DNA from: Euonymus europaeus
Lineage: Eukaryota > Streptophyta > Magnoliopsida > Celastrales > Celastraceae
Reading direction: 5' to 3'
DNA: 64,000 nt
Assembly: GCA_963580455.1 (NCBI GenBank)
Contig: OY756958.1
Span: forward strand, 25,742,501 to 25,806,500
In this document: positions 12,370 to 23,793 of the stretch, piece by piece
Numbering within the stretch: the first letter of the stretch is position 1
Layout: the number at the start of each line of letters is the position of its first letter
Translations under genes and position numbers: made by a program
Notes under the pieces: generated by a model
What the model was told of the DNA's origin: nothing
Database searches by the model: none
The model's input: only the letters and a program-made list of their open reading frames with translations

Positions 12370-12905
12370 TTAGGCTCTGTTTGGTAGAGTTTGTGATCAG
12401 CTGTAAAAATAAGTTAATTTATAGACTGTACAAAATAAATTAGTTTATAAACTGTGGAATAAGTTATCAGGTATTTGACAAAATTTATAGTTGGCGCTAT
12501 TTTATAAGCTTTGTAAAATTTACTACATTTAATTTTAAATATACACAAAAATATGATAACTGTATAAATTATTGTAGTTTTTTTTGAAGATTTTTTTTTT
12601 TTGAAGAATTATTGTAGTTACTAGTTTGTTATTTTATGAATTTTTATTTTTTTGATAAATTTGTTTGCTCTTATTATAAATATTTACTATTAAATTTAAA
12701 ATTCAAAAGTTATAAATCATATGAAGTTAATATTTAAAAAAAAATATAATGTTATATATAATATTAATTAATAAAAAAATTATAAAATAAGGTAAACTCT
12801 AAAATTAGCTTCAAGCTTATAAATTAATGTGTGTGAAGTATTTGATAGATTGTCTACCGCTAACTTATAAGCTCAAAGATAAGTTGTATCAAACATGATA
12901 ATTCT
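12370..12905. mobile_element. Probable hAT-type MITE
   Basis: A very AT-rich stretch of about 530 bp that starts with GCTCTGTTTGGTAGAG and ends with TTGTATCAAACATGATA, so the ends are roughly inverted (TGTTTGGTA / TATCAAACA). Such TGTTTGG termini are common in plant hAT-like MITEs. No coding potential. I could not define a target duplication. Confidence 0.4.
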
Positions 12906-13683
12906 CGACTGTCAATATAAGATTTCAAAATAAAAATGAAAAAATTAACTAGTCCATTGAAGAAGAACAAGTTACTTTTATGAAAACATTAGATGGAGAA
13001 GAAAAAAAACTGTAACATGTGCTTGTAAGGTATTAGAGAAAGTCAACTATTTCTCAATTGGTCACGCCAACTTTCTTCCCTTAATTTTTTTCTTCCTTTT
13101 TTATTTTATTTTAATGTCCATCTTGTTGAAGCCAGAGAATAGCTAACTCACTTAACACAACTGATACTAAAGTAAATGGATGGGGCTTTTATGTAGTAGA
13201 GGCTTAAGAGGCATCATGTTCGGTTGTTCTCAACTCCTCAAATGAAACTATGCGATGAAATAACTGGGGTTAACAAGAATTAGCAAGGATGTGGAAAACA
13301 GATGCTGGAAAAAGGAAACTAAATGGGAGATGAAAGGAGGAGAGTCAAATAAATGGGTTTTGGGCCTTAGGCCCATTTAACATTCTGATGATGGACCTCC
13401 AATCTTTTGTTTGCCAGTGCTCCTGCTTATCTTAGTCAGAGAGACATTTTTTGGAGCTCTTGATTAGATCCTCTGCTATATAAATTCGTAAGATCCTATC
13501 AACTATATTATCTGTTTCAGTTTCAACTATGTGTTGTTGGGGTTAGATTTGTTTTCTATGCAAATTAAAGAGCACCAGATCAGCAAGAAAATGACAGCAG
13601 GTCCAATGTGGTGGCCATAATCTAGGTGAAGTGACCAAATCCAAATTGTGAATGTGAATGGATAATATACATATATGAGTGCT

Positions 13684-13780
13684 ACTTATATAAAGGCCGG
13701 TAACTTATTGATTGGAGATGCCAAAGCAATTTATTGATTGGAGATGCCAAAGCAATCTTTTAGCTCGGTTGCTTTATAAA
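13684..13780 (+). promoter_or_regulatory. PIP gene promoter: two TATA boxes around a perfect 26-bp tandem duplication
   Basis: TATATAAA at about 13687 and TATAAA at 13775-13780 flank two perfect adjacent copies of a 26-bp unit, 13705-13730 and 13731-13756 (TTATTGATTGGAGATGCCAA plus AGCAAT). The start codon is at 13822. The downstream TATA box leaves a very short leader of about 10-15 nt and the upstream one a leader of about 100 nt. Which is used is not known. Confidence 0.6.
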
Positions 13781-13821
13781 CAAACAGAATATTTGAAAAG
13801 AGCGTTCACTACTAATCAGGG

Positions 13822-14106
13822 ATGTTGTTAAATATCAGCAACAACGCATCAGGAATGATAAGCTTGGGTTTGCTAATTATGGTCTTGATGTTGTTGGCGT
13901 TTATGCATCCGGGTCTTGTGGATTGTAGGGTTCTTCAATCAGCAGCGACGAGCGACAGCATGGAAAGTCAGGCCATTGATGGTGAAGCAGGACATACAGT
14001 TACTTTATTTTCAAAGTGTGTGAAGGACATGAGCGGCAAGGTTACTGTCATGAAGCAGGTGTTCAAGTTAGCTTCAGGACCTAGCAAGAAAGGATCTGGT
14101 CATTAG
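13822..14106 (+). CDS. PIP-type (PAMP-induced peptide) secreted hormone precursor
   Basis: A 94-residue single-exon precursor. A hydrophobic signal segment spans about residues 12-32 and is followed by a variable region. The C-terminus is SGPSKKGSGH (85-94), with the stop codon directly after the final His. This matches the SGPSxxGxGH motif of PAMP-induced secreted peptides (PIP/PIPL), which in Arabidopsis are cleaved from the precursor and sensed by the receptor kinase RLK7 to amplify immune signalling. The position near HMA1 and CYP81 agrees with Arabidopsis prePIP2 (At4g37290). The start is the only upstream ATG that gives a signal peptide. There is a single intact motif. Related IDA and CEP peptides have different C-termini, so PIP/PIPL is the better call. 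Confidence 0.88.
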   Translation: MLLNISNNASGMISLGLLIMVLMLLAFMHPGLVDCRVLQSAATSDSMESQAIDGEAGHTVTLFSKCVKDMSGKVTVMKQVFKLASGPSKKGSGH

Positions 14107-15459
14107 CCTGGTTAAATTGTCATTGAGTTTGAATGCCTAACTCCCAAAAAAATAGAGCTGCGATGTCTTATTGTCTATTGCTGATGATCTGCGTAGGTGT
14201 ACATCAGGCTAGTTTACCGTATAGATAAATTATTTGATTAGGGGATTATTATTTTTTAACTTTAAACCAGTGTAATTACGGGTTCTTGAATCATCAATCA
14301 GTGATGATGAAAGATAATCACTTACAATTTTCCCGATACAAAGTAAGAAAAACTGTCAAAAGATACAACTTTGCATAGTTAAGCTACTACTTCTGATTGT
14401 TTGAGCATGCGGAGGTGTTTGACATGGGCTAAATGTCTAGAAGGATCCGCTGTCAGTAGTCAGTACTGGTCATGACCAACTTGAATTCTGGGTCTGATAA
14501 ACATAATTAAATGAAGTCTCTTGAGTGATTAGGACTTTACTTATAAATTATAGTAAACTTAAACGATATGAGAGATATATAAATCTCAACATTCTCTCAT
14601 ACTTAGAGGCTTGGTTATACAAGGCTCAACAACTTGACATGGATATAATTATTCTAGGATCAATATTTCGTTCCAATATCATGTTATAGATCGAATATTC
14701 GTTAGAATACTATATAAAAATCATACTCCAACAACTCGAAGATGTCAAGCCCTGTATGATTTTATCTTTAAAATGACTCTCAGTTGAGAGGGGATTAAAT
14801 TTTTATTTATAAATCACATACGCTAATCGGTGTTTAAAATGCCTCTCATTTGCATGTCACATTTGTCTATTTGTTTACATGACATGCAAATGTGACTTAA
14901 ATGATTTATTAGCACTCCGGCAGCCAGATATGACTGATCAAATTGAAAATTTTGCTTTATAGATGATTGAGTCGAAAATAGATTTATCATTTATTGAATA
15001 AAATAAAAGAAAATCCCGTCACACCTGGATTTATATATTTTTTTATACAGGGACTTCACTCTTATTTGGAAAATAAATATTAGATAAGGATATTGGATGT
15101 AATTATAGATAAAAAGAAAATCCCGTCACACTGACTATCTTTTGATTATTAATTAATGAAATGATTAGTCCAACCACTATGCCAATAATTTAAAACAAAA
15201 TTAATTCAAGCTCTGGGACACAGTGACAATGGAAGAAAGGCATATCGAGACAAGGAAGCTTGAGTACAATGCAACCACTAGGGGTTTTACTTATTCAAAC
15301 ACAAGAAGCCAATAAACAAACCTAAATAAAACACAAAGACCTGAAAATAAACAAACCTAAATAAAACACAGAGACATGAAAAGACAATCTTTTCACAATA
15401 ACGAGGACTTTCCCAAACATGGTGTCAGGCTTATTCGTGATGGGCTGGGCTTTATCACG
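14107..15459. other. Intergenic region with a 13-bp inverted repeat
   Basis: No gene seen. The only clear structure is a perfect inverted repeat, CATTTGCATGTCA (14847-14859) and TGACATGCAAATG (14880-14892), with a 20-nt loop. Confidence 0.6.
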
Positions 15460-17086
15460 CTAGAAAGCCTCAGGGAAAATCTTTTCCATGATGGGCCTGG
15501 CTTTACACATGCTCTCCAATGGCTTAGATTTGGGCACAGTCACCCCTCCTGTTCCTTCATCCAGGTCAACTAATTCCTTGTCCACCCTTTTCCATTCAAA
15601 GCATTGAATCAGTGACGCTAAACCCAATCCAAGAACACGGTTGGCGAGGCCTGCTCCAGGACAAGCCCTCCTTCCAATCCCAAATGCTATTATTTTACCA
15701 CTCTCATTTCCCTCCTTCATAAATCTTTCGGGCTTGAAACTTGTTGGTTCATCCCAAAGTTTAGGGTCCCTTTGTATGGCCCATGCATTAACCAACACCA
15801 TTGTGCCACCAGGCACGTAGTATCCTCCAAGTGTGCAATCATCCGAAGATAAGTGCGGAGCCAATAGTGGTGCTGCCGGATGCAGCCGAAGTGTCTCCGA
15901 TATGATGGCTTGAAGGTAGGGTAATTTTGAGACATCTGCTTCGTCCATCAAGTTTTCCTCACCTATTCGAGAATCTAGTTCTGCTCGAGCTTTCTCTAAA
16001 ACCTCAGGATTGTTAACCAAATTCGACATAGCCCATTCCATCATCACCGATGACGTATCAGTTCCAGCCAGCATCATCATCTGCATGCACGACACATTAA
16101 CTCCAAATTACTATTCATTAATTTATTCAATTTGCAGCAACCACAAAGAAATTAATTTATTTACTAACCATTATGATTCCTTTTATAATATCATCTGGGT
16201 ACTCCTGCGGCTGTGACTTCTGCAAGGAAAGCAGACGAGCAAGCATGGAATTCACACTCTCCGGACCTCCTCCTATACTTCTATGTTCATCGAGCAATCC
16301 TTGTAGAAAAGCATCTGACCTTTGACCAATACTCCTCACTCTCCTCTTATAGCTCCCAAAATCAATCCACTTCAAAATGGGCAAGTAATCGCCTGGATAA
16401 GTGGGTCCAGCATTATTTGAGATGTCGTTCATTATCGCCCTAAACTTCCTCCCTTCTACTTCATTCTCCACGTTTTCACCATAGTATCTCTTTCCTGCAA
16501 CCATTCTCATAATAATATTAAAGTTCAGCTCGAATAACAATGATTTCAGCTCTACCTTGACAAAACCATGGTGAGAACCGCGTGATAGCAAGCTAAATAA
16601 TAACTTCTTCACCTCGTCCTGCCTGATGCTTAAGAATGTATTGAGCCGTTGATTGTTAAACATTTCAATGGCGTAGATTCGGCGCAAGTTGCGCCAGTGG
16701 TCTCCATACGATGATTGTGTGATGGTTGTGCTGTTGTAGCTAACATACTTGTTTAAGGTATGCTTAGGTCGGTTGGCAAATACAATGTCGTTCTTAGTGA
16801 AGCATTCTTGGGAAAGAGGGATTGATGTCAACACAACAACGCGTCGTGAACCGAAGCGCAATGAGAATATCGGGCCATACTTTTCAGAGAGTTTTAAGAG
16901 GGTGTGATGCAAGGGTCGTTGTTTTAGGAGGTAAAGATGACCAAGAATTCCGAGAGAAGGAGGGCCTGAAGGGAGACTATTGCTGATTTTTGTTTTGGGG
17001 GTTGTTGTTCTTGAGAGGTAGAATTTGAGCGCAAGAATGATAGAGAGCAGAGAAAAGGATGAGTAAAAGACAGTGGTGTATTCCAT
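15460..17086 (-). CDS. Cytochrome P450, CYP81-family type
   Basis: A membrane-anchored heme monooxygenase. Exons 16169-17086 and 15460-16080 join at phase 0 to 512 residues, a normal plant P450 length. The N-terminal anchor is at about 5-22, followed by a proline-rich hinge ([14 protein letters not shown]). The I-helix motif AGTDTS is at 311-316, ETLR at 368-371, PERF at 423-426 and the heme-binding loop [10 protein letters not shown] at 439-448, with the Cys ligand at 446. The intron just before the I-helix motif and the FEWKRV sequence after the heme loop fit the CYP81 clade (e.g. CYP81D, E and Q), whose members hydroxylate isoflavonoids, lignans and indole glucosinolates. The substrate is not predictable. 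A TATA box lies about 57 nt upstream of the ATG. All key residues are present. Confidence 0.93.
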
Positions 17087-17142
17087 GGCGGATGAGCTTC
17101 GTTCTTCTTGGTAATTCCTTCACCAAGGGTATGGATATTTAA

Positions 17143-17152
17143 CTATTTATAG
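17143..17152 (-). promoter_or_regulatory. TATA box of the CYP81-type gene
   Basis: CTATAAATAG on the minus strand, 57-66 nt upstream of the start codon at 17086, a normal spacing for a short plant leader. Confidence 0.6.
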
Positions 17153-18023
17153 AAAGACACAGAGGGGAAGTGGCGTATTCTTGTGGTGGTAACATGCGAG
17201 CATGTAAACATGCATGTGAAATAGATCTGCTCTTTGTAGGTATATAGAGTTATAGACAGAAAGTCAAAGGTGGAAAAGCACGCGCAAGCATAGACAACTA
17301 ATCAATTTTTCCCATCTCCTTGGTTATCTCGCGCAATTCTTTTTATAACACATATAATAATTTATATTTTTAAACTATGGAATTTTGGGAATCATGACAA
17401 AACTCCAAAAATGGGAAAAGAAAAAAAAAACAGCCTGGATACCGAAAAGAAACTTAAGTGTCCATGCAAACAAATAATGCAATGTGAGACGTGAGATGAG
17501 TTAGAAAAGAAATAAATAATAATAGTAATAATCAATTGATCTGCAAGGCAGAATTGGGTGCTATAACACAGACGTGGAAAAGTCAACTAAGCCCTTGCAA
17601 CTGCATACCATGTGATTAATTATGTTAAGATTAATTCAATGTCATTGCAAACTTTATAATTAGTTTACACAAGGTGGATCGAATTCAATCATGTCTGGCT
17701 CGAAGCAAACGGAATTGCGGATTATGTAGCCAAAAAAGACTGAGAAAGATGAGTTATATGCGGCTTGGTTTGCGTAGGAGTGTGTGTTGTGTTTGTTGTT
17801 CTCCCAATATCTTATTTTTCTTGTGCTGTTCGGGTCCTTGACCCAGGCTTCACCCTTCTTGATTTAAGTAAAATCTGCTTATAAAAAGAAAATGTACGTT
17901 CCAAGTTGCCCTTCAATTAACAATTCATGGACATCCTTCGATTTTTTATGGGGCATTTTATGATTAGTAGTAATGACATGTACTCTAATGATTCCTTCGC
18001 GCTGATTCAACCGGCAACTAGTT

Positions 18024-18026
<3 letters not shown>

Positions 18027-18064
<38 letters not shown>
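18027..18064. repeat. (AT)n microsatellite
   Basis: Uninterrupted AT dinucleotides over 38 bp. Confidence 0.95.
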
Positions 18065-18067
<3 letters not shown>

Positions 18068-18589
18068 TTGAAATCTTCATTAGAAAAAAGCAGAAAATCT
18101 CTCTCTAGATCTCTCTTTGCTGGCTTGCAATACTAAATGATGACAGCTCATCATGAAATCGAAATTTCCTGCTCAAACTTCGAGAACAAGATTTCAAAAT
18201 AAACAATTGAAACACGAACTAAGCATTAGTTAGTGATCTTGGTTCTAATAGAGATTTTTATATAATTTCGTTGATTGAAAGAGACTGCGATTAAACTTTT
18301 GTTATTTTGTGGAAAACGAGTACATCTATTTGATGTAATCAAATGTTATTTTGTTTCCTTTAATTTACACTTTTATGTTGCTATCAATCGACCCAACATG
18401 ACTGGAAAGTATACCAAAATAAGTTCAGAACAAGGATTAGAGACAAATTTACATGTCATTATTTCACGCTTAAAATATAATGCTAATGCAGAATTTCAAT
18501 CTCTGAAATTGAAATTCATGATCTTATATGAGATATAATTGTATTCACAGAGATGTAGATGCTCCATAAGGGTTATATATAACACTAAT

Positions 18590-18939
18590 TAAGAGCACAT
18601 GCAATGCTATACATTTAATGGGCACATTAGATATTGTTGAAACGTGTGTTTTTACTGATGTGACTGTATTGAGAGTGTTTTGTTAATGTAATTTTATTGA
18701 AAGATGTTTTTTGGTGGGATCAATCTTGATTTTTGTGTAGTTTTGTTGTGGAAAAGATGTAGGAAAAGAAAATAGTTTATTTGAATAATGGAGAAAAGAA
18801 TAATTTTATTGGGAGATGTGTTTTGCTGATGTTACTGTATTGAGAGATGTGTATGGTTTGAATTTTTATGTGATAAAAGTGAGGTCCGTAAATAATTTTA
18901 ACGGGAACAATAACATATAAACCATTGCAAGTGCACTTA
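18590..18939. mobile_element. MITE-like element with GAGCAC..GCAATG termini (family copy 1)
   Basis: The left end TAAGAGCACATGCAATG and the right end CCATTGCAAGTGCACTTA are inverted copies of each other. The roughly 350-bp AT-rich interior repeats phrases such as GATGTGACTGTATTGAGAG and GTTTTGTTAATGTAATTTTATTGAAAGATG. The same phrases occur in reverse at 24165-24535 and 37990-38370. Confidence 0.6.
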
Positions 18940-21826
18940 CCAAACACCACATAACTAGCTACTGTTACTATTTAGTACTTGAACCAATTAAGGGCAAACA
19001 ATAACCCAAACAACCTAAATCGTTGCAGGTTTTTGTTCCTCTTAATTTTATATCATCCGTATATTCATTACATATCAATCTCACATCTGAATTCAAGTAA
19101 TTCTCAGTATATTATTCTGAATCAACCTGACAAACCAAACTTACTCGTACAAGCTACACAAATATTCACATGCATTGTTAAAAATAAAAACAGCAGTGAA
19201 AATACAAATTCAGTGGAAGTGACCTTACTTAGAAATGAATGGGCTGTGATAATGATTTGTCAACTAATGATAATGATTCACGTGCTTAGAAATAGATGCA
19301 TGTGTTTTCTAGTCTCTGTCTTTATTTCTTATGCCAAGCCTTTTCATTATTGATTAGAGGCCATCTAGCTAGCGCAATTGGTCACTAATTTCACTTAAAA
19401 GGATATCTTGGTTCCTGAAGCAAAATGCTTGCAGTATTTGGTAGTCTCTGTGTGTGTACATATATCGGCACATACGACTATTAATGTAGTGGGGTCCTTG
19501 TCTAGATAAAAATGATCACAACAGCTGCTTGACATCAGCCATTAAAAATTTAATATCCTTATTGAGATTTATGAGCCTCGCCAAGTTTTAAAATCAAGAA
19601 CTCTAAATTTAGCTTTTGAATTTATTAACAGCATGTCAGCTTCGAATACCTTACCATGCAGTTGTGAAAAGCTGTCGATATAATAATATGGAACGTACGT
19701 GTTAAAAAGCAAGGCTAGAAAAAGAGAGAAGAAGAAGTGATATTATTTAAAATGAAATTGAGTTGCAGGTTACAGCTGAGATATTTTAATGCTCATGAGA
19801 AACCCCTTCCACGAGGCTTGTTGATGAGAGATGGGGCAGATGGCCTAACCCTGATCATAAAACGGTGATAACTGGACCATAGTAATTGAGGCATGGATGG
19901 TTCAGTTATCTTATTCATAAATGCCTTGCAATCTGCCAACCACTGCAATGAAATCTGAGGGTGGAGGAGTCCGGATTCTCCCGAAATAAATTCGCGAGCG
20001 AGAGAGTATAAGCTAGGAAGCCTGTAGGGGTAGTTCATAGTAGACAATTCTTTGGATGTAAAAATCCCATCCACACCACCAATAAAATAAAGGATATATA
20101 CACGATTTGAAAGAAATTACCTTCCTTTCCATCAATTCAAGTCGCCAAACTTAGCAGAAAAGGTTCGACCAAAATGACATGTGATACGTTTGACTGACCG
20201 GATTTGAGCCACACGACTTGACTCCGTAACAATTTGATAAATTCAATGATCAATATGTAATGTTTTACCTTTGAGTGACTGAGTCATACCATATGTTATC
20301 TTTCAATGACCAAAGTAACATTTAGCAATTGGGATAGGGGAGGCTATAATTGGTTTAAGTGTAATTAACAGCAATTAGGCTCCAAATCCCCCCTTCAAAT
20401 GAATATATTTTTAGTTTTCATCTATACATTTGAGTATTTTAGTGATTCTAATGTTATCATATAATTGGTTTTGAAAAAAATAATAATCATAAACCCTAAA
20501 TCTTATAACCTAATCTCTAAACTCGACATTCTAAATCCTAAATTATAAATCTTAAATCTTAAATTTTAAACCCCTAAATACTAGTAACACAAAAAAAAAA
20601 CCTAAAAATATGATTTGGAATGATTAAAAGAACAATTACGACTAATTATACCTAAACTAATAACAACTATCTTTTTCCCCTTAGCATCTGCATGTTATGT
20701 CTCATGTTGATCGTGGCTCGAACGACCCACATGATAAACGACGGACGATCAATTAGGCTTGGACTGAGAAGTCACGTTGAAAATATATGTTTTCGGGCCC
20801 ACTTACACTGGTTTTGCAAATTTAACGGGAACCTATCATGGAACCTTAAATTGATTTAGTAAACATGGAATTGCTGCTAGTGGTCCCCAATGTTTCTCTT
20901 ACAAATTGATTTCGTTTTTTTTTTAACTTCTTTCTGGGTTTCCTTTGTTGTGTTGTTGGTTCTGGTTTGCTCCTTTTCTTTTGCAATTGCTTCGTCTTAA
21001 TTTCTTGGACGAAGAGAAGTTGTCCACTCGAAGTTATTTCCTTTTTATTTTTATAGAAAAACTTAACTTCATTGAATCAATCAGTTTATCAATTTATATA
21101 TACTGGAGGCCTCAAGATGCTCCCACAAGCATCCACTTAGGATAGAGAAATGGAAAATAGAGAATCAACAATTCAATATAAAAAATAAATACTTATTAAT
21201 TGTCAAGAAAAATCATTCAATCAATCATCAATTTTTTTAGCAGAGAAGCATCAATGTATTGGGGAGCGGGAGGACATGCCTTCATATAAATATATATAAA
21301 AAAGGCAAAGTATAAATTAACCCCACTATATTTAACCCCGTATCAAATAATCTCTCTCTTCTTAGATTATTAAATTTTATATATTTAATGTTCTCTCTTT
21401 CCCAACTTAAAATAATTTTTAATTTTTTAAAAATGATCCCTCTAATTTTTAGTTTTCAATTCATCGAATATTTTTTTAAAATTCAAAGAAATAACAAAAA
21501 TAAAATGAAGTAAAATTTTGACAATTTGATCAATGTACTCAAGATTTTTTGTTGAGAAAATAACATACTACGTACTTTGCATGCATATAACGATTTGGAA
21601 TTATTCAGATTTTTTATTTTTTTTAATGAATTTTATTTTTATTCAAAGGTCCTCCATGTGGGTATTTGTTAGATCATGAACAAGAAGAAACCAATAGCAT
21701 TAGTGCTATACAACATTAGCTTGTGTTGTTCATTTTCTAGAATGAGAAATCGACATTAGAAAACTTGCAGCAAAAAAAAAGAGAAAATTAAATGAAAAGT
21801 TTGCATTCAAATCTTTATTCAGCTTT

Positions 21827-21860
21827 ATATATATATGTGTGTGTGTGTGTCTGTATGTGT
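21827..21860. repeat. Compound (TA)n(TG)n microsatellite
   Basis: TA repeats run directly into TG repeats, followed by CTGTATGTGTATG. A separate (TA)n run lies at about 21949-21971. Confidence 0.85.
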
Positions 21861-21945
21861 ATGTTTTTTCCTTGAATTCACTGTTTTGACTTGCTATATA
21901 TAGCAAATAGCTTCTTTGATTCTTTCTACAAGGGAGGTACATATT

Positions 21946-21976
<31 letters not shown>

Positions 21977-22160
21977 AATTTATAAATTTATGCAGAATAA
22001 CTTAATGTGTCCACCTAAAATATGCTTTCCATTATTGCATGCAGCATTGTTTCCAAAAGTTTAAGGTAAGATCCACTCGCAAGCCAGGTCAAAATAAAAC
22101 ACTCGCGTTTGGTGATCGATGCATGGAAGCCGAGGCCGAATAGCATATATTTGAAATGGC

Positions 22161-22230
22161 AGGGGGCAGGGGGCAGGGGGCAGGGGGCAGGGGGCAGGGG
22201 GCAGGGGGCAGGGGGCAGGGGGCAGGGGGG
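22161..22230. repeat. G-rich heptamer minisatellite (AGGGGGC)10
   Basis: Ten head-to-tail 7-bp units AGGGGGC, the last ending in G instead of C. The plus strand therefore carries ten runs of five or more G separated by CA. This could fold into G-quadruplexes. It lies in the part of copy A that is absent from copy B. Confidence 0.95.
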
Positions 22231-22425
22231 TTTGAAACTTTGAATGAGGCTTCTTAAAAAAATCATCTCATCTTTTTCTGTCGCCCACTCCCTCATGGAT
22301 TATGCGTCCCATAACGCATTTTTAAACCCGCATGATAAACGCATGCATTAAATATTCACCAGTCAAAATAATAGAACAGTTGGAAATCCTTTTTTGCCCT
22401 TTTGATGATGACGTTAGTCTGATCA

Positions 22426-22532
22426 TTTTTTTTATATCAAAAAGGGGAATATCCAACACAAACATCGAAATCTAATGGCCCAATGAGCTACACAAAGGAA
22501 GGTAACCCTCCATTTTACAACTCTCACTATAA
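22426..22532 (-). mobile_element. Short poly(T)-headed insertion (SINE-like, reverse) present only in copy A
   Basis: The sequence starts with a T run (a poly(A) tail read in reverse) and is flanked by AGTCTGATCAT on the left and AATCTGACCAT on the right. The aligned site in copy B (about 25361-25373) has a single ATCTGATCAT and no insertion. This fits a target-primed retroinsertion of about 107 bp. Confidence 0.6.
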
Positions 22533-23793
22533 TAATCTGACCATATTTTTTAAGCTGCGTTATGAGGCTTAAAATAATAAAAGAAAAGATGCATGTGGAT
22601 TATATATATGATTTATTAATATTAATGGGTACGACGACGCATCACTGAGAGTGAGGGATCAACTACTAATTAAACTGATTAAAAGGGAGCCTTCACTTTT
22701 TGGAGGTTGTGGATTAATTTAACCGATTAAGAGGGTTGGGTTGATGCAAGAATCGACAATCGATAATGCGACTGTGAATTGTGAATTAAATTGTAAAAGA
22801 CACGAATGATTTACGTGATTCAGCCTCGACGGCTTACCTCCATGATGACAAAGGCATATCTCATTTTATTTATTTTATTTTTTCGATATTCTCCACTCCT
22901 TACATGTCATTTTTTGTCTCTTTTTACAGCCATCTGAGATGGTTTTTTTTTTTTTGATTTAATAGGCTTAGTCTCAGGAGTTGAGACGGTTTTAATTGGT
23001 TTACAACAATTGAGGGAGGTTACATAATCAAGGAAAATTAGAAGAATAACTGTTGACAGTAGGTAACTGCTTACCATACTGTGCCTTTAGCTTTAGTTGT
23101 TGTTTATCGGTCTTCGGCCTTCAACTGTTTTGGTTGTCTCATATGTTGACACGAAATGTACCTATTATCTTGTCATGTGGACTTATGTTAAGCCTTTTTT
23201 GACCTTTATGATTGCCTCTTACAAGTCTTTGATTTTGGTCTTATCATCTCATGAAATATTAAGCGTGGATGAACCTGGCCCATAGAGATTGTTGTCTCGA
23301 TTCGTACGAAACTCGTACATGAGATTACTATTTATTTTCCCGGCAAACCTGGTTTGTGAACTCTTACACGGGGCTACGAGTTCGCAGATTGTACACAAAG
23401 GATAGTAATTGTGGATTGTTATGTCGGAAAAAAAAAGCTAACATATCAATTGATGTTGATATGGCGACGAGCTTCATAATATTAAGATAAAAATGTGAGA
23501 AAATAATAATAATAATAGTAATGCCTTTTCGCTGGAGAGTAAATGTCAAGACTTATATAGGACCAGTGGACCACCGTGACACATATTAATGATGTCCAGA
23601 TTATTAAATTGAGTATAAATAATTTAGCGTTCTTACTTTGTTTACCAAGACTTGGAATGATGCGCGCGAGAACGTATAGATACAAATTTATTAACTAGTT
23701 GAGCAATTATTTATTTAGATTAGTGTTTAATATACATGATATGGTTATATTTAACTTGTGATAATAATTTTTATTAAGTATGAGTTTGCGGAG

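Larger units (their letters stand above)
17153..21245. other. Gene-poor intergenic region
   Basis: No supported gene. It holds the (AT)n tract at 18027-18064, a MITE-like element at 18590-18939 and degenerate CCTAAA/CTTAAA telomere-like text at about 20490-20580. Short ORFs here lack recognisable domains. Confidence 0.6.
21246..23793. repeat. Direct duplication, copy A
   Basis: Copy A begins at the phrase GAAGCATCAATGTATTGGG and ends at TTTATTAAGTATGAGTTTGCGGAG. It matches copy B (25003-28340) in the same orientation over about 1.5 kb of shared sequence, including CATGATAAACGCATGCATTAAATATTCACC, TGGGTACGACGAC.CATCACTGAGAG and CTGTTTTGGTTGTCTCAT blocks. Copy A alone has a roughly 900-bp segment (about 21300-22240) and a 107-bp insertion at 22426-22532. 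It has no gene. The phrase on lack of coding and the GATTTACGTGATTCAG block resemble retroelement LTR text, so this may be transposon-derived. Confidence 0.75.

Noticed and set aside
19793..20074. 93-codon open frame on the minus strand with RVRPSAPS, faintly like an IDA peptide
   Set aside because: No signal peptide, the motif is not at the C-terminus and the key IDA residues are absent. It is probably a chance frame.
22015..22296. 93-codon open frame with PCPLPPA repeats
   Set aside because: Translation of the G-rich minisatellite; not a real protein.
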